Source: Delphinapterus leucas
Lineage: Eukaryota; Chordata; Mammalia; Artiodactyla; Monodontidae
Length of the DNA stretch: 64,000 nucleotides
Direction of reading: 5' to 3'
Assembly: GCF_002288925.2 (NCBI RefSeq)
Contig: NW_022098037.1
Span: forward strand, 5,706,287-5,770,286
This document shows, in pieces, positions 1 to 30,102 of the stretch. The position numbers and the translations under genes were made by a program. Below the pieces are notes generated by a model. It worked only from the letters and a program-made list of their open reading frames with translations, had not been told where the DNA came from and made no database searches. Position 1 is the first letter of the stretch. Each line of letters starts with the position of its first letter.

Positions 1-489
1 AGACATTTTTTTGTGGCTCCCTAACAGATAAAGGGGGAAAAAACCTTAAAAGCAACATTAACAAGAGCTAAATAGTCAAGAATAATTTTTATCAACTGCA
101 TCTCAAAAGTTTGAGAGTTTTTTGCTTTTTCAAAAACAACGACCTAAAACAGCTCCTGCCGGGCGATCAGGAGTCTATTACTGAGTTTTAAAAATTTCAG
201 CGAACAACTCAAAGAGAGGAATTGAGATCCTAAAGCCCAAGAAACTGTGTGATGGAGACCAAAGCTTACCTGGTTCAGTATGGGCAGCTGTTCTGTCTAG
301 TTTGTGCTACTTTGCAGTTTTCTACCAGCGAGACAGAGGTGGAGCAGACATCTGGAGTGGGGAGGGAGAACAGGATGTTTCTGAAGAAGCTTTGGAGATA
401 GGGATGAAACTGTGGAGCACTTCACATGCAAAATGGGATTTGGGGAGTTTAATGTCAAAAGACAATTTTTAGGAATGTAATCTCCTAAC

Positions 490-745
490 TAGAAGGACAG
501 CATAATATAGAGGTTAAGAGCATAGAGTATGGAACTGAGCCTATCAGCGTTCAAATCTGAGCTCTACCATTTACCATCTGTAGGACCTTGAGCAAATTAC
601 TTAATTTCTGTGTAACTCAGTCTCCTTACCTATAAGAGAGAGATAAGACTAGGTCTACCTCATAAGAGTGTTATTAGTGTTAAGTGAAACGCCATATGCA
701 AAGTGTTTAAAAGTGCCTGCTACAAAATAAGTCCTGTACAAGTGG
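490..745 (+). repeat. MIR SINE
   Basis: Begins 'atagaggttaagagcatag' (tRNA-like head of MIR) and contains 'gaccttgagcaaattactta', the MIR core. Diverged, sense orientation. Ends are approximate. Confidence 0.7.
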
Positions 746-1643
746 GTGGTGGAGTCCTTTTTATTCTATGGTCTGCTGAGGCAGAACTAAAAGCTGACTT
801 TCTTTAGGCCATATTGGATGTTAAGATAACTAATTCCCCAGTCCTATGTGTTTGTTGCTGTTTAAAAAGTCAGGAGACCCTTAGAGGTTGAAACATCAAC
901 CAACATTTTATTGATTTCAAAGTAATGTGTGGCCTACTGTCAGTCCCTGGAGTCCAGTATGTGCATGTGTGTCTGTGTGGGCACGTATGTATGTATGAGT
1001 TGGGAGGAGGGTATGGTATGGGTTCTATCTGTATAAAGAAGCAGAAAAGCAGGATGTCCAATATTTTGCGTAACTGAGGGATCCATTTTACCATCCTATA
1101 GCTTATTCGCCTGCCACCCCAGGAAGCCCCCTAGCGCTACACACTCCCCTGAGGGCAATGCCAGCCCTGTCTATTCATCTTCGTTTACCAGGGAGCCTCT
1201 GTTCCTCAGTGAATTTCCTTTCCATTCATTTTCATATGACTTTTCTGATATGGGCATTGTTGAATATGCACTAGAGGCAGAGATATGTGTACGGATTGAT
1301 TTGCATAAGTATAAATACAGTATGTGTAGCCTTATTTAAATGATAGGATGATAACATTGTGTTGCCACCTCAGAGTGAAAGCTAATTAATTCAGCTATTG
1401 AGATGATAATGATTCCTTTCTCAGTTAATACCAGAGCAAAAACAACCTGCAGAATTGTCCTAGCACTGTTCCTTTGACTCATCCTGGAATAAGGAATTTT
1501 ATTTCAGTTCATTATTGAGCTATCAATATCTATCATGGTTTTAGAGGGAATTGTGCCTGGGAGGGGCTGAAAATTAGTGGGAAGATTGACTCAAGTAAGC
1601 TAAAGTGGTCATTGAGATCAATCATTTGGTATCAGGAAAAAGT

Positions 1644-1680
1644 TCCTTTTTTCTTTTCTTTTCTTTCTTTCTTTTTTTGT
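1644..1680 (+). repeat. Pyrimidine-rich simple tract
   Basis: Run of TTTTC/TTTC units, almost pure pyrimidine on the + strand. Confidence 0.7.
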
Positions 1681-1954
1681 CTGTAGTTTCTTTTGAATTA
1701 CACGATGTGGTGTTTGCACTCCCAATATCAACACTGATCTGAAGCACAGTCTTTTTTTAGGCTCTATGTGGTTGGATTTGACATTTAGGAAAATGGTAAT
1801 ACCATTCCTACTGAAAGTTATACCGGCTCACAAATTCAAAAGCAAGTCTATGACTTTTTTAACCTTCACATCTCTAACTTTTTCTTCAGCTTGTTTTCAT
1901 ATTGAGTTAGTTATCAAGTCCTGAATGTTCCTCTGTTTCCTCCCCCCCCCCACT

Positions 1955-2830
1955 CCCCGCCCCATATAGGTCAGGCATCAGTCACCCTCTGGCCATAACA
2001 GCCTCTTGCCTCCAGTCTCCGATCTCCCTGTCCCACCTTTCTTGACCTTGCCCCAAGGAGTCTTCCCAACACACAGGTTAGGTTAGACCCTCCCCTGCCA
2101 AAACCCTTTAAAGTCTTCTCTCTCTCTCTAGTTGATATAAAGATTCAACTTCTTTGCTTGGAATTCAACGGCATTTAACCATATTCTGTCCCACTACATG
2201 CCCTCATCCAGCTCCCACTAATTCTCCCCACACTCTACCCTCCCATCAAGATGGATTATCTACCCTTCCTTGGAATTTCCATAACTCCGTGCATTTGCTC
2301 ATTTCCCAGACTGTCCTTCCTCCCTCAAAGTTCATGTTTCAAAATCCTACTTATTCTCTGAGGTCCAGCTCAAATTCTACTTCCTTCATGAGGTCTTCTG
2401 TGATTCCCCCTACTTGGAATTAATCAGGGCCATTCCCAGCCCATATAATACCTTTTCCTCGAGACACTAGACTTTTAGCTGATGGGAAATTGTCATATTA
2501 TACTTATTTTACTAGGACAATTTTTATCGCCTTCTGCTTGGAAAATTGTCATAACAAATGTGCAAATCTCCAAGTCTATGATGGAATTGCCGTCTCCCTT
2601 TAATGTGGCACATCCTTCACAAGCATTTAGTGTGGCCATGAAATGATCACTTTTTCATCAATAATTTATTACTTAATTAGCTATCCTGTCACTCTGCATT
2701 TTTATTGTGTTGTGATTTTACTTCTTTGTCTTCCCCCTAAGTTGGAAGCTCTGAGGGACAAGGAATGTTTTCTTCATCTTGGTATCTCCCTTGCATTCTC
2801 TGATGCAGCTTTCAGATAGTAGGTATTTAA
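1955..2830 (+). repeat. L2 LINE fragment
   Basis: Contains features of the L2 3' part in sense order: 'catttgctcatttcccagac', 'ttcatgaggtcttctgtgat' and 'gttggaagctctgaggga'. Old and diverged; borders approximate. Confidence 0.6.
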
Positions 2831-2867
2831 GATTAAGTTATTCTACTCTTGTGATGCAAGGGGGGCA

Positions 2868-3117
2868 ATTATAACATAGTGGTTAAGAGCGTGGGCTTTG
2901 GTGCATGACTGCCTGGATTTAAATCTTTTTAGTCCAATTATTAATCATGTTATCATGGCCAAAATATTTAACCTCTCTGTACCGTTTTTTTCATCTGTAA
3001 CATGGGGACACATAATATTATCTTCATCATAAAATTGATATGGAGATTAAATAACTAAATGCAGGTGAAGTGGTTAGAACAACAGAGAGTGGGTGCTTAG
3101 TAAATGTCAGCTATTAT
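2868..3117 (+). repeat. MIR SINE
   Basis: 'catagtggttaagagcgtgg' head, 'cctggatttaaatc' box B remnant, then 'acctctctgtacc' and the 'gtgcttagtaaatgtcagct' tail. Nearly full-length MIR in sense orientation. Confidence 0.75.
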
Positions 3118-4696
3118 TCCAACAGGCTGTTAAAATAGGAAGGACACTGCTGTCTCAATTTTGGCAAAGGCGTGAAGACAATAGATGCTACATTCCAAAG
3201 TGAGCCCATCTTGCAGTGGGTAGTTAAGAACTAGTTAAATCCCTCGCTTACTTTGAGGGTATGAAGTGAGCAGGAGTTGGAAGTTAGAGTGATCTTGAAA
3301 GCTTTTGGAACGTGTGATTAGTGTGCTAGGAATCCCACATTCCCATTGCAAAGGGGTGGGGTGTGGCTGTCTGCCCCTGGGGGCCACCGCTGGAAAGTAT
3401 GGGACTTTTGTGAGGACTAGAAAAAGGTGTCCCCCTTCTCCAGATAAAATCTGTACACTAAGGAGGCCCTGCTGCCCCAGGCCCGATGGAAGGGTCTTCA
3501 ACAGGATCACTCAAGGAGATTGACATGTATTCCCTGCAGCTGAGGGACACTGAAGATTGGCCTCTGACTTTCACCTGAGAAGTTGAAAGGGCAAGAGGGT
3601 GGGTAGCTGGCTGCTCATAGGTAGGTGGGAGCAATTTTCTCTGAGTTTGTTGGAGCAGAGAAAACTGGCATGGGGTTGAGTCCATGGAGTGGAGGGACCT
3701 CAGAAGAAAGAGGATGCAGGTGAATTGCCGAATTCCAAGTTGCTGAAGAATGAGATGCAAGCCATGGGCTAGAAGAGAGACATATTTGCCCTCAACAAGG
3801 AACTGCAGAGGAAAGTATCCCAGTGATGGGAGGAGTTCTCCAAAGAACCCAAACCAAAGGAGAGTCAGTTTCCAAAACTTGCTAGATACAAACCAGCTTC
3901 TAACAACACCAGGCAAGTAAGCTCTTTCCTGTCACTTCTTCCCCTGCCTCCCCCAGCCCAATCCTTATTCACCACTCCACCTCGACTCCAGAAGTGTCAG
4001 GAACCATGGCCATCCAGGTCTATGGGTGGAGGAGGAAGAGGAGAAGCAGAAAGGAGGCCAGTCAGTCCCCTCCCCACCTCCAGGCAGCTGAACTGTAGCG
4101 GCTGTAGCTGTAGCTGTATGCTCTCCGGGGAGATGTTTATTTTAAAGCAAGGTTGGCATGTTTATTATTATACCAAGCTGCGTATATTAAGTACTGAATT
4201 GAAACCTCAATGCTCACTTCCGAGTCTGACCTCTGTATCCAGAACTGATCATTCAGTCAGCCTCTCTGCCTCAGCACAGCCCAGGAACACGGAATTTCAC
4301 TAGTTCGGTTGTTTGCCTCTCTTTGTTCTCAACCAACCTGTAAACTGTAAGAGGGCAGTGATAACTTATTCACCCCTGTACCACCAGCACCTAGAGCTCA
4401 TTAGTGCATAATGGTCTCCCAGTAAAGATACACTAATGAAAGTAATCTACCTTTTAAAACAAACCAAGATTTTTCCAAAGAGAGGCTATAATTCAAATGT
4501 GTCTTTATTTTTGAGAAATAAATCATTAACAACAGCAGCCATCTGGACCGTGCAGCACAGCCAAAAGTACATTTGTCATCGATATGGTCAAGGATGGTCT
4601 GGGTGCCCCACGGGGGTTCATGAGAAAAATGCTGTGGCATCTCTCAATCCAAGTGTGTTGTTTGGAGCCTCTTACTTCTTTCTGTTTCTTCCCCAG

Positions 4697-23789
<19,093 letters not shown>

Positions 23790-24165
23790 TGGGCATTGCA
23801 GGGGCAGGGTCTAGCTCTTCATTTTCCTCATAATATAAATCCTATATATAACTTTCCTTTATTTCATTTGTACCTGGTTTTATGCAAGAATTCTCATCAA
23901 TATTTATGTGGTAGTTATATAACCTCCACAATTGTAAATGGGGGGCTAGGTTGAAATACTTTCTCTACATTGTATTCTACAAGGCTTCAGGGAATCTTTC
24001 ACTCAAATTGGTATGCCCTGTTTGCCTAATTAAATTAATCATTACTTCAAGTCTATCTGTTGAAATAGGGAAATTTTCATTTTGCTCTTCATCTTACCTT
24101 ACTGCATATATTTTATTAAAAGGCTGTGTTCAATTTGGGCAATAAACTGAACATAATGGCAACAG
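23790..24165 (+). other. NR1H4: NR1H4 3' UTR (short form)
   Basis: Downstream of the TGA the sequence is AT-rich without another long frame. An AATAAA at 24141 would place the mRNA end near 24160. A second AATAAA at 24704 could give a longer form. Which is used cannot be told from sequence alone. Confidence 0.55.
24141..24146 (+). terminator. Poly(A) signal candidate for NR1H4
   Basis: Canonical AATAAA about 350 bases after the NR1H4 stop codon, in gggcAATAAActga. The nearest sense-strand hexamer to the stop. Confidence 0.55.
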
Positions 24166-24703
24166 GCTTTTCTTTGGGAACAAAATTTGAAAAATATACA
24201 ACTTATTTCTTTAAATGATGAATAGCATCCTATCGAATCTGAGGGGGTAATTTCCAAAAAGGTAAACTCTTAGGACATAAATTGTGCTTTTCTCATCCCT
24301 GGAAGCCCTGGTGAATATTCATTCATTTTCCATAGCCCCCTGATCATTTCATATTCTTTGAAGTTCAAAGAGAATAGCATACAGAAAAGTTAATTATTCT
24401 CACATAAAACATTCCCTCAAGCAATCTCTTTCCTTAGTTAGGGTCTTGAGGCAGCATTTACAAATTCAGAGTAGGCAGATAACTCCAGTGATGGGACATT
24501 CCATTTAGTCTCTTAAAAGTGCTCACTATTGGCTTTAGTGCATATAATTAATCATTTTTCGTTTGTTTGTTTTGTTTTCGGAAAACACTCCTTCAGCAGG
24601 GTGCACAGCTGTGGTATACTTCCCCCAAGGCAGGAATTAGTTCATTTCCTTCCTTCATTGTTATACTGTTGCATTCTTCTCCCCATTTTCCTTTGGTGAA
24701 TAC

Positions 24704-24709
24704 AATAAA
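24704..24709 (+). terminator. Distal poly(A) signal candidate for NR1H4
   Basis: AATAAA in atacAATAAAacacc, about 915 bases after the stop. An alternative, longer 3' end. Confidence 0.3.
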
Positions 24710-24889
24710 ACACCTATAAGTAATGGGCTTATATGTCCCTTTCTCCTGAAATCAGCCCAAACGGAGCTTGCTTAGCAAGCAAAGAGGTTTTCGTATTAAA
24801 ATATTAGGGCAACCCTGAAGTCCTAAAAATGGCTAGTCAGTAGAAAATGGAGTGAGTTGGGGCTAACATTAGTTGGATTCCATTTGCTA

Positions 24890-25500
24890 CAACAAAAAAG
24901 ACTTGAGTCCCCACTAGGTTAGATATTGTTGCTAATCTCCATAGGAGATACAAAGATGATTAAGACACAGTAACTGCCTGGAGGGGCTTACAAAGAGCAA
25001 AGTGCTGTGGGGCTCACCTGGGAAAACCTCAAGGAGGAGGTGGCATTTCCCCTGGGCTTGGAAGGATAGTCAGGACTCCATAGGTCAGGGTAGGAGGGGA
25101 GGGGATTCAAGGTGAAAGGGGTGGCAGGAGCAAAAGAAGGGAGAAAAGGGAGTTGTGCAGATGTTAAAAGACCACAAGTAACCTGGGCCAGAGAAGGAGG
25201 GTGCACAGCACCGTTGTAAGCCACAGTTTCACCACTGCAAAATGAAGATCTCAGTACCCACCAACTAAAGGGATTTAGCTGATGAATGAAGAGCAAATGG
25301 GAAATTGCAGACCCACCAGGGAAGAGGGGGGTAAGGAAAGGACATTTAAGACAGAGAAGTAAATTTCTGAATGCCTGAGGGAGTAGGTCCAGTTTGGGGA
25401 ATTGAGTGTATTTTGGGGTTTCCAGATCATAAGGCATCTGTGGGGAAGGTGGTGGGAAATGAGTGGGAACTAAGGGGGCACTGCAGACAGAGCTAGGAGT
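24890..25500 (-). repeat. L2 LINE, antisense
   Basis: 'gatacaaagatgattaagac', then 'cctcaaggaggaggtggcat' and further GA-rich antisense L2 text. It produces a long but non-genic minus-strand frame. Confidence 0.5.
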
Positions 25501-25729
25501 TAATCCTCTAGGTCTGGATTTATGCAAGTGGTTAAGACCTTATAATAGCAAGTAATAATGCTTCTTATGTGGAAAATGAATTGTGATATAATGAGAAATA
25601 TATATTTGGTCTTTGTCCCCAGTTTCTGAGAGAGCTTCTAAAACGCTTGGCATTAGGAGCATCTTTCATTATTCATAACAAGACCCTTTCAACCACACCT
25701 GAGTTTATGCTAATAAGGTGACTCTTGGG

Positions 25730-25847
25730 AATTCCCTGGTGGTCCAGTGGTTAGGGCTCTGCGTTTCCACTGCAGGGGGCATGGGTTTGATCCCTGGTTG
25801 GGGAACTAAGATACCACATGCCACTTAGCGCGGCTGGAAAAAAAAAA
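25730..25847 (+). mobile_element. Short tRNA-derived SINE (monomer, about 115 bases)
   Basis: 'gggaattccctggtggtcca', then 'gtttgatccctggttgggga' (box B) and poly-A. Flanked by 'gtgactcttgg' and 'gtgactcctgg', a slightly decayed target duplication. Head and box B fit the cetartiodactyl tRNA-Glu SINE group. Confidence 0.85.
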
Positions 25848-25849
25848 GT

Positions 25850-26370
25850 GACTCCTGGTGGGCCCCTAGATGCTTCAGGATGGGGGATGTCTGCCAGAGG
25901 AACCAACCATGTGATTAGAGGGTTAGAACTCTCAGTCCCATTCCTCAACCTCCAGAGAGGGGAGAGGAACCCAGAGATGGAGGTCAATTAGCAATGACTG
26001 ATGATTTAATCATTCATGTCTATGTAATGGAACTTCCAATTAAAAAAAAAACAAACCCTAAATGATGAGATTTGGAGAGCTTCTGGGTTCGTGAACACAT
26101 CGAGGTACTAGGAGGGTGGTGTGCCAGAGCATGGAAGCTCCATGCCCCCCCCCCATGCCCTATGTCTCTTCCATTTGACTGTTCCTGAGATGTAACCTTT
26201 ATAATAAACTGGTAATGGTAAGTGAACTGCTTTCCTGAGTTCTGTGAGCCACACTAGCAAATTAACAAACCTGAAGAGGGAATCATCTGCAAGTATCTCG
26301 TTTCCAAATAAGGGCACATTCTGAGGTTCCAGGTGTACGTGAAATTTGGAAGGAACACGATTCAACTCAC
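25850..26370 (+). repeat. Old LTR-like repeat
   Basis: 'atgatttaatcattcatgtc', 'ggagagcttctgggttcgtg', 'ataataaactggtaatggta' (carries AATAAA) and 'ctgagttctgtgagccacac', in the order of a common old mammalian LTR. Family not assigned. Confidence 0.45.
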
Positions 26371-27790
26371 TATATAGATATGATATTTTAGTATTGATCA
26401 CAACTGTTGTTATCATACAATTTTATATCATTGAATTACAGGTATTTGTTAATGTAAATCAATAACATTCCTTTATAATAGAACTTAGTCTTGTTTTTAA
26501 TGTAGTTGGCTCTCAGACCATCTGCTGAATGAGTAGTTTGTGAATGAATCAAGATCTCTATTGTCCCAAAATTTCATCCAGCAGTTCATGCAAGGCACAA
26601 TCTCTAGATTGATAGTCAATAATGTCAAAGCATTAAAAACAACAGCAGAAACTACAAAATGCAGAACAAAACAACTAATAAACCAATAAAAAGAAAAAAA
26701 ATTCTCCAACAACTACAGTAAACTTCAAGCAATAGAGAATTATTGATGAGCTGTGGGGAAAAAAATCATATTTCAATATTCAAAGGTTATATAAGAGACT
26801 CTTCTGTATTTGGTAGAGATGTTTAGTCAGATGAACGAATATCTCTAATGTAATAACTTGAAAAATTTAGATCTCCACGCATGGTGCTTTCTTAAAGCGG
26901 GCACATAATCACAATCTCGGGAAAGTCAGAACTAAAATACTTTATTATCCTATGGAAGCAAACTGGTGAGTCTTGCCTTGCATGTTACAACCATGTCAAT
27001 TTCAAGTGAGAACATCTAAAACATTGCTATTAACCTAACCACCAATTAGAAATGTACACATGAAAGTAGATTGCAGCTCATTAGGTAAAACCCTCAATTA
27101 CTAATTGCAGTGTTAAAATCAAGGTAGGTAAGATGGTGAGCGTGCTTAGGGGGCAGGGCACTAACTGGGAATTCATGTAAAAGTGAGGTTGAGGGAGCAA
27201 CAAGGAGAACTTTTCTCTTTTTCACACATAAGGGAAAAGCAACAAGAATCAAAAGAATCTAGAAGGGAACGCCTTACCCAATCCCCACATTTAACCAGGA
27301 AGTTAAATGTGAGGAAGATGGGCTTAGAGAAGTGATTTGCACATATTTCCTGACTTCGGATTCACTTTCCATCACAATGTCCTGTGTCGTTTAGAGGAGT
27401 TACTAAGACAAACCGAACAGACAATGAAAATAAAAAGAAAGCAACCATAAAAATACCCTGCTGCCAAACTTTCAGCAAATGGCTTAGAGAAATATTAAGC
27501 GGTGTGTGTGTGTATTTGAATGAGAATGTGTACATACTTCAAATAGCATAGTTTCCATTTTTAATAAGGGGTATTCAAATGTTTAGTTACATAGTATGTA
27601 TGTAAGAAAAAATAAATGTTAACTACTGGCTCATCAAACAAGATCCATGTGACACAATTTACTTATTCTTAAGGTTCCGTAGAGAAGTGTACATATTTTG
27701 ATATTAGGGCTCAACGAATCCAATTTAAAACCAGAACTCCACTTGAAATTTGGCTAAATGAAATGGTATGGAAAATTGCCCTTTAGTTTT

Positions 27791-28083
27791 TGTGTGTGTT
27801 TTTTTTTTTTTTTAATAACTTTTGGCTGCGTTGTGTCTTTGTTGCTGTGTGGGCTTTCTCTAGTTGTGGCGAGTGGGGGCTACTCTTCATTGCGGTGCAT
27901 GGGCTTCTCATTGTGGTGGATTCTCTTGTTGCAGAGCACGGGCTCTAGGCGTGCAGGCTCAGTAGTTGTGGCACGCGGGCTTAGTAGCTCCGCGGCATGT
28001 GGGATCTTCTCGGACCAGGGCTTGAACCCATGTCCCCTGCATTGGCAGGTGGATTCTTAACCACTGCACCACCAGGGAAGTCC
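27791..28083 (-). mobile_element. CHR-type SINE (long form), with target duplication
   Basis: 'ttttggctgcgttgtgtctt' through 'ccaccagggaagtcc'. Flanked by TGCCCTTTAGTTTT at 27777-27790 and 28084-28097. Confidence 0.92.
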
Positions 28084-28269
28084 TGCCCTTTAGTTTTAAA
28101 TAGAAACACTATAAAACATAGGTTGATTTGAACAACAGGTCCTGTGAAAATGAATCTATAGCAGTCATGGGCAGCAAAGGGTTCTGGGATAGACATCAGT
28201 AAAAAAATGGAGCAACCACTCTTGGGCATCAGGTTCAATGACCACTTAAATGTCAACTTTTGGATGACC

Positions 28270-29180
28270 ATCTTCACCTGCTTAACCCATAAGGTAAGGT
28301 CTGTGAGAGCAGGACCCCAGTGCTTAGGATGGAGTCTGGTGCAGAGAAAGTGCTTAACAGTATTTGTTGAATTGACTTCTCAAATCTGTATCTCTTTCAC
28401 AAACTAATTTAACCAGCTTCAGACCTAACTTTCTAACCATCTTCTGAACACCTCAACCTGCACGTTCCTCTCACATTTCAAAGTGAACACAACCCCACAC
28501 CAAAATGCATTATTCTTCCCCCACAGTTGTTTTCCCTGTGTTCCTTAGAGCAGCATAGCTGTCACATGATACCAAGTCCAGATAAATCAGCCTCTTGAAT
28601 ATCTCCAGACACCTCTTTCTCACCCTCCCTTCTGCGCTAGTTTATGTAATTATCATCTTTTAATTTTTACAATTGCTGCCAGTCTTACTCCTTTCTTCAA
28701 AAATCCTCAAAAATGAATTTTTTTTCTTTTCCTGAAACACAAAATCAATCACAATTGCCTGCAAGAAAGGATCTAAATTCCTTAGTACCTATGAGGGTTT
28801 TCATCTGTGCTTATTCCTCCAGCCTGATCTACCTCCGAATCCCCAAACTTTAATCATTCAGAACTACTATTCCCAGAACAACTGCTCTCACATCCCTGGA
28901 AGCTTGTTTTTCTGCCTAGAAAGCACTCCTTACTCCAAATTATCGTCTCTCTTGGCAGATTTTTATTCGTCCTTCAAAATTCAAGTCCTTTCAAACCTCT
29001 GACCATCACCCTCCAAGACTGTTAGGTGTTCCCTCTTTTCGCAGACTTCCACTGATTTCCACTGAGTCTTCACCACGCTGCTGGGCACTTGAAGGCAGGG
29101 GCTGTCGTTTTCACTTTTGTCTCTTCAGCGAGCAACGGTACCTCCTCATTGTTTTTGATAGGTGAATGAAGGAGTAAATG
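28270..29180 (+). repeat. L2 LINE pieces, sense
   Basis: 28270-28375 is an L2 3' end ('gtatttgttgaattgac'). 28780-29180 is a second one ('tttctgcctagaaagcactc', 'gacttccactgatttccact', 'gaaggcaggggctgtcg'). Confidence 0.5.
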
Positions 29181-30017
29181 CTGAGGAACATCATTCCAGG
29201 CAATTCCACTCTTTACAGATGGGAAACTGAGGCCCAGAAAGGCAACATGATGTGACAAAATTTAACTAAGAAGAGGGGAAAGGCCTGGCCTTCCAGGCTT
29301 TCGGCACCGATTTTGCCCCCGTAATAAGCCACAATTAGTGATCACAGACCTACCTCTTGTTACATTCAAGACCGGTCTCCATACTTCAACTCTGGGAGCT
29401 AGTACGCAGCTCTAATTGCGTTGAGGTTACTCCTTCTCCTCCCCTCCCCCAGACCCTGCTCCAGTGTTTCCTCAAGGAAAATCCAACATCCTCTTTCCGC
29501 TTTCAGTTGTGGCCTGCAGCTACAGGATTTCTCTCCATCCCTCTCCCCACACTCCTCACAGGACTCCCATTCCTGCAGGGTGACAGTTTGTATCCGGAAA
29601 CCGTAGCGCCCTCAGTACAGCCAGATCGCGGGTGGATTTAGAATTGGGAGGGGCTCTTAACAGAACAGGATAAAACTCAGAGCAACTCTACCGCGCACTA
29701 TTCCGGGATGCTTGGAGGAGAAGTTGATTCACCTCGCCTGCTAATCGGGACAAAAAGGGTTTGTTGCTGTCGCTGAGGGGCCAGATGAGAGGAGGTACTC
29801 TGTGACCAAGCCATTTTCTGTGAGAAGAGGCGCTTAGCCCCCCAGAGTTGTGAGACGCCAGGCGGAGGAAGGCGAGGCGCCCCTGGACTCAGAGGCCCGC
29901 GGTTCTCCTGCTTCCCGGCGGTTTGGGGGCGGGGCCTCCAGCCAAGCCCCCTCTCAGCCTTCTGATTGGTTCCTTCGAAACAGGCGGCGGCGAGCCGCTG
30001 CGAAGCTCGAGGCAGAG

Positions 30018-30039
30018 GCGGCGGCTGCGGCGGCGGCGG
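30018..30039 (+). repeat. GGC-rich repeat in 5' UTR
   Basis: GCGGCGG, CTG, then four GCG/GGC units: an interrupted trinucleotide run in the likely 5' UTR of GAS2L3. Confidence 0.7.
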
Positions 30040-30078
30040 TTGGGCAGGGGCGTGCCGGCCAGGCACAGATTGAGCGAA

Positions 30079-30102
30079 ATGTCGCCCCACAGGGAGCAGT
30101 GA
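30079..30102 (+). other. Upstream ORF, 7 codons, in GAS2L3 exon 1
   Basis: ATG TCG CCC CAC AGG GAG CAG TGA. G at -3, T at +4: a moderate start context. It ends 19 bases before the donor. It could lower translation of the main frame if exon 1 is as drawn. Confidence 0.4.

Larger units (their letters stand above)
1..4696 (+). other. NR1H4 intron (upstream end outside window)
   Basis: Intron before the second-zinc-finger exon. It contains a MIR near 490-745, a pyrimidine tract (1644-1680), an L2 segment (1955-2830) and a second MIR (2868-3117). Positions 3120-4696 show no repeat I could name and no exon. I looked for the first zinc finger of FXR in 1-4696 and did not find it. Confidence 0.8.
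24166..29830. other. Intergenic region NR1H4-GAS2L3
   Basis: 5.7 kb between the two genes: L2 antisense (24890-25500), a short SINE (25730-25847), an LTR-like repeat (25850-26370), a CHR SINE (27791-28083) and L2 sense (28270-29180). Positions 26400-27480 are AT-rich with no repeat or gene I could name. Confidence 0.7.

Noticed and set aside
3458..3916. Minus-strand open frame of 152 codons in an NR1H4 intron
   Set aside because: No recognisable domain, no promoter or poly(A) context, and no similarity I can recall. Length alone is not enough.
1..4696. First zinc-finger exon of NR1H4
   Set aside because: I looked for the expected CysXXCys pattern and the surrounding FXR text and did not find it. 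The exon lies upstream of the window.
24988..25527. Minus-strand open frame of 179 codons
   Set aside because: It lies in antisense L2-like, GA-rich sequence. No domain, no splice sites and a composition typical of repeat-derived frames.
29698..30090. Open frames on both strands in the CpG island (90-130 codons)
   Set aside because: Stop-poor because of high GC. The strong donor and the position fit a non-coding first exon of GAS2L3.
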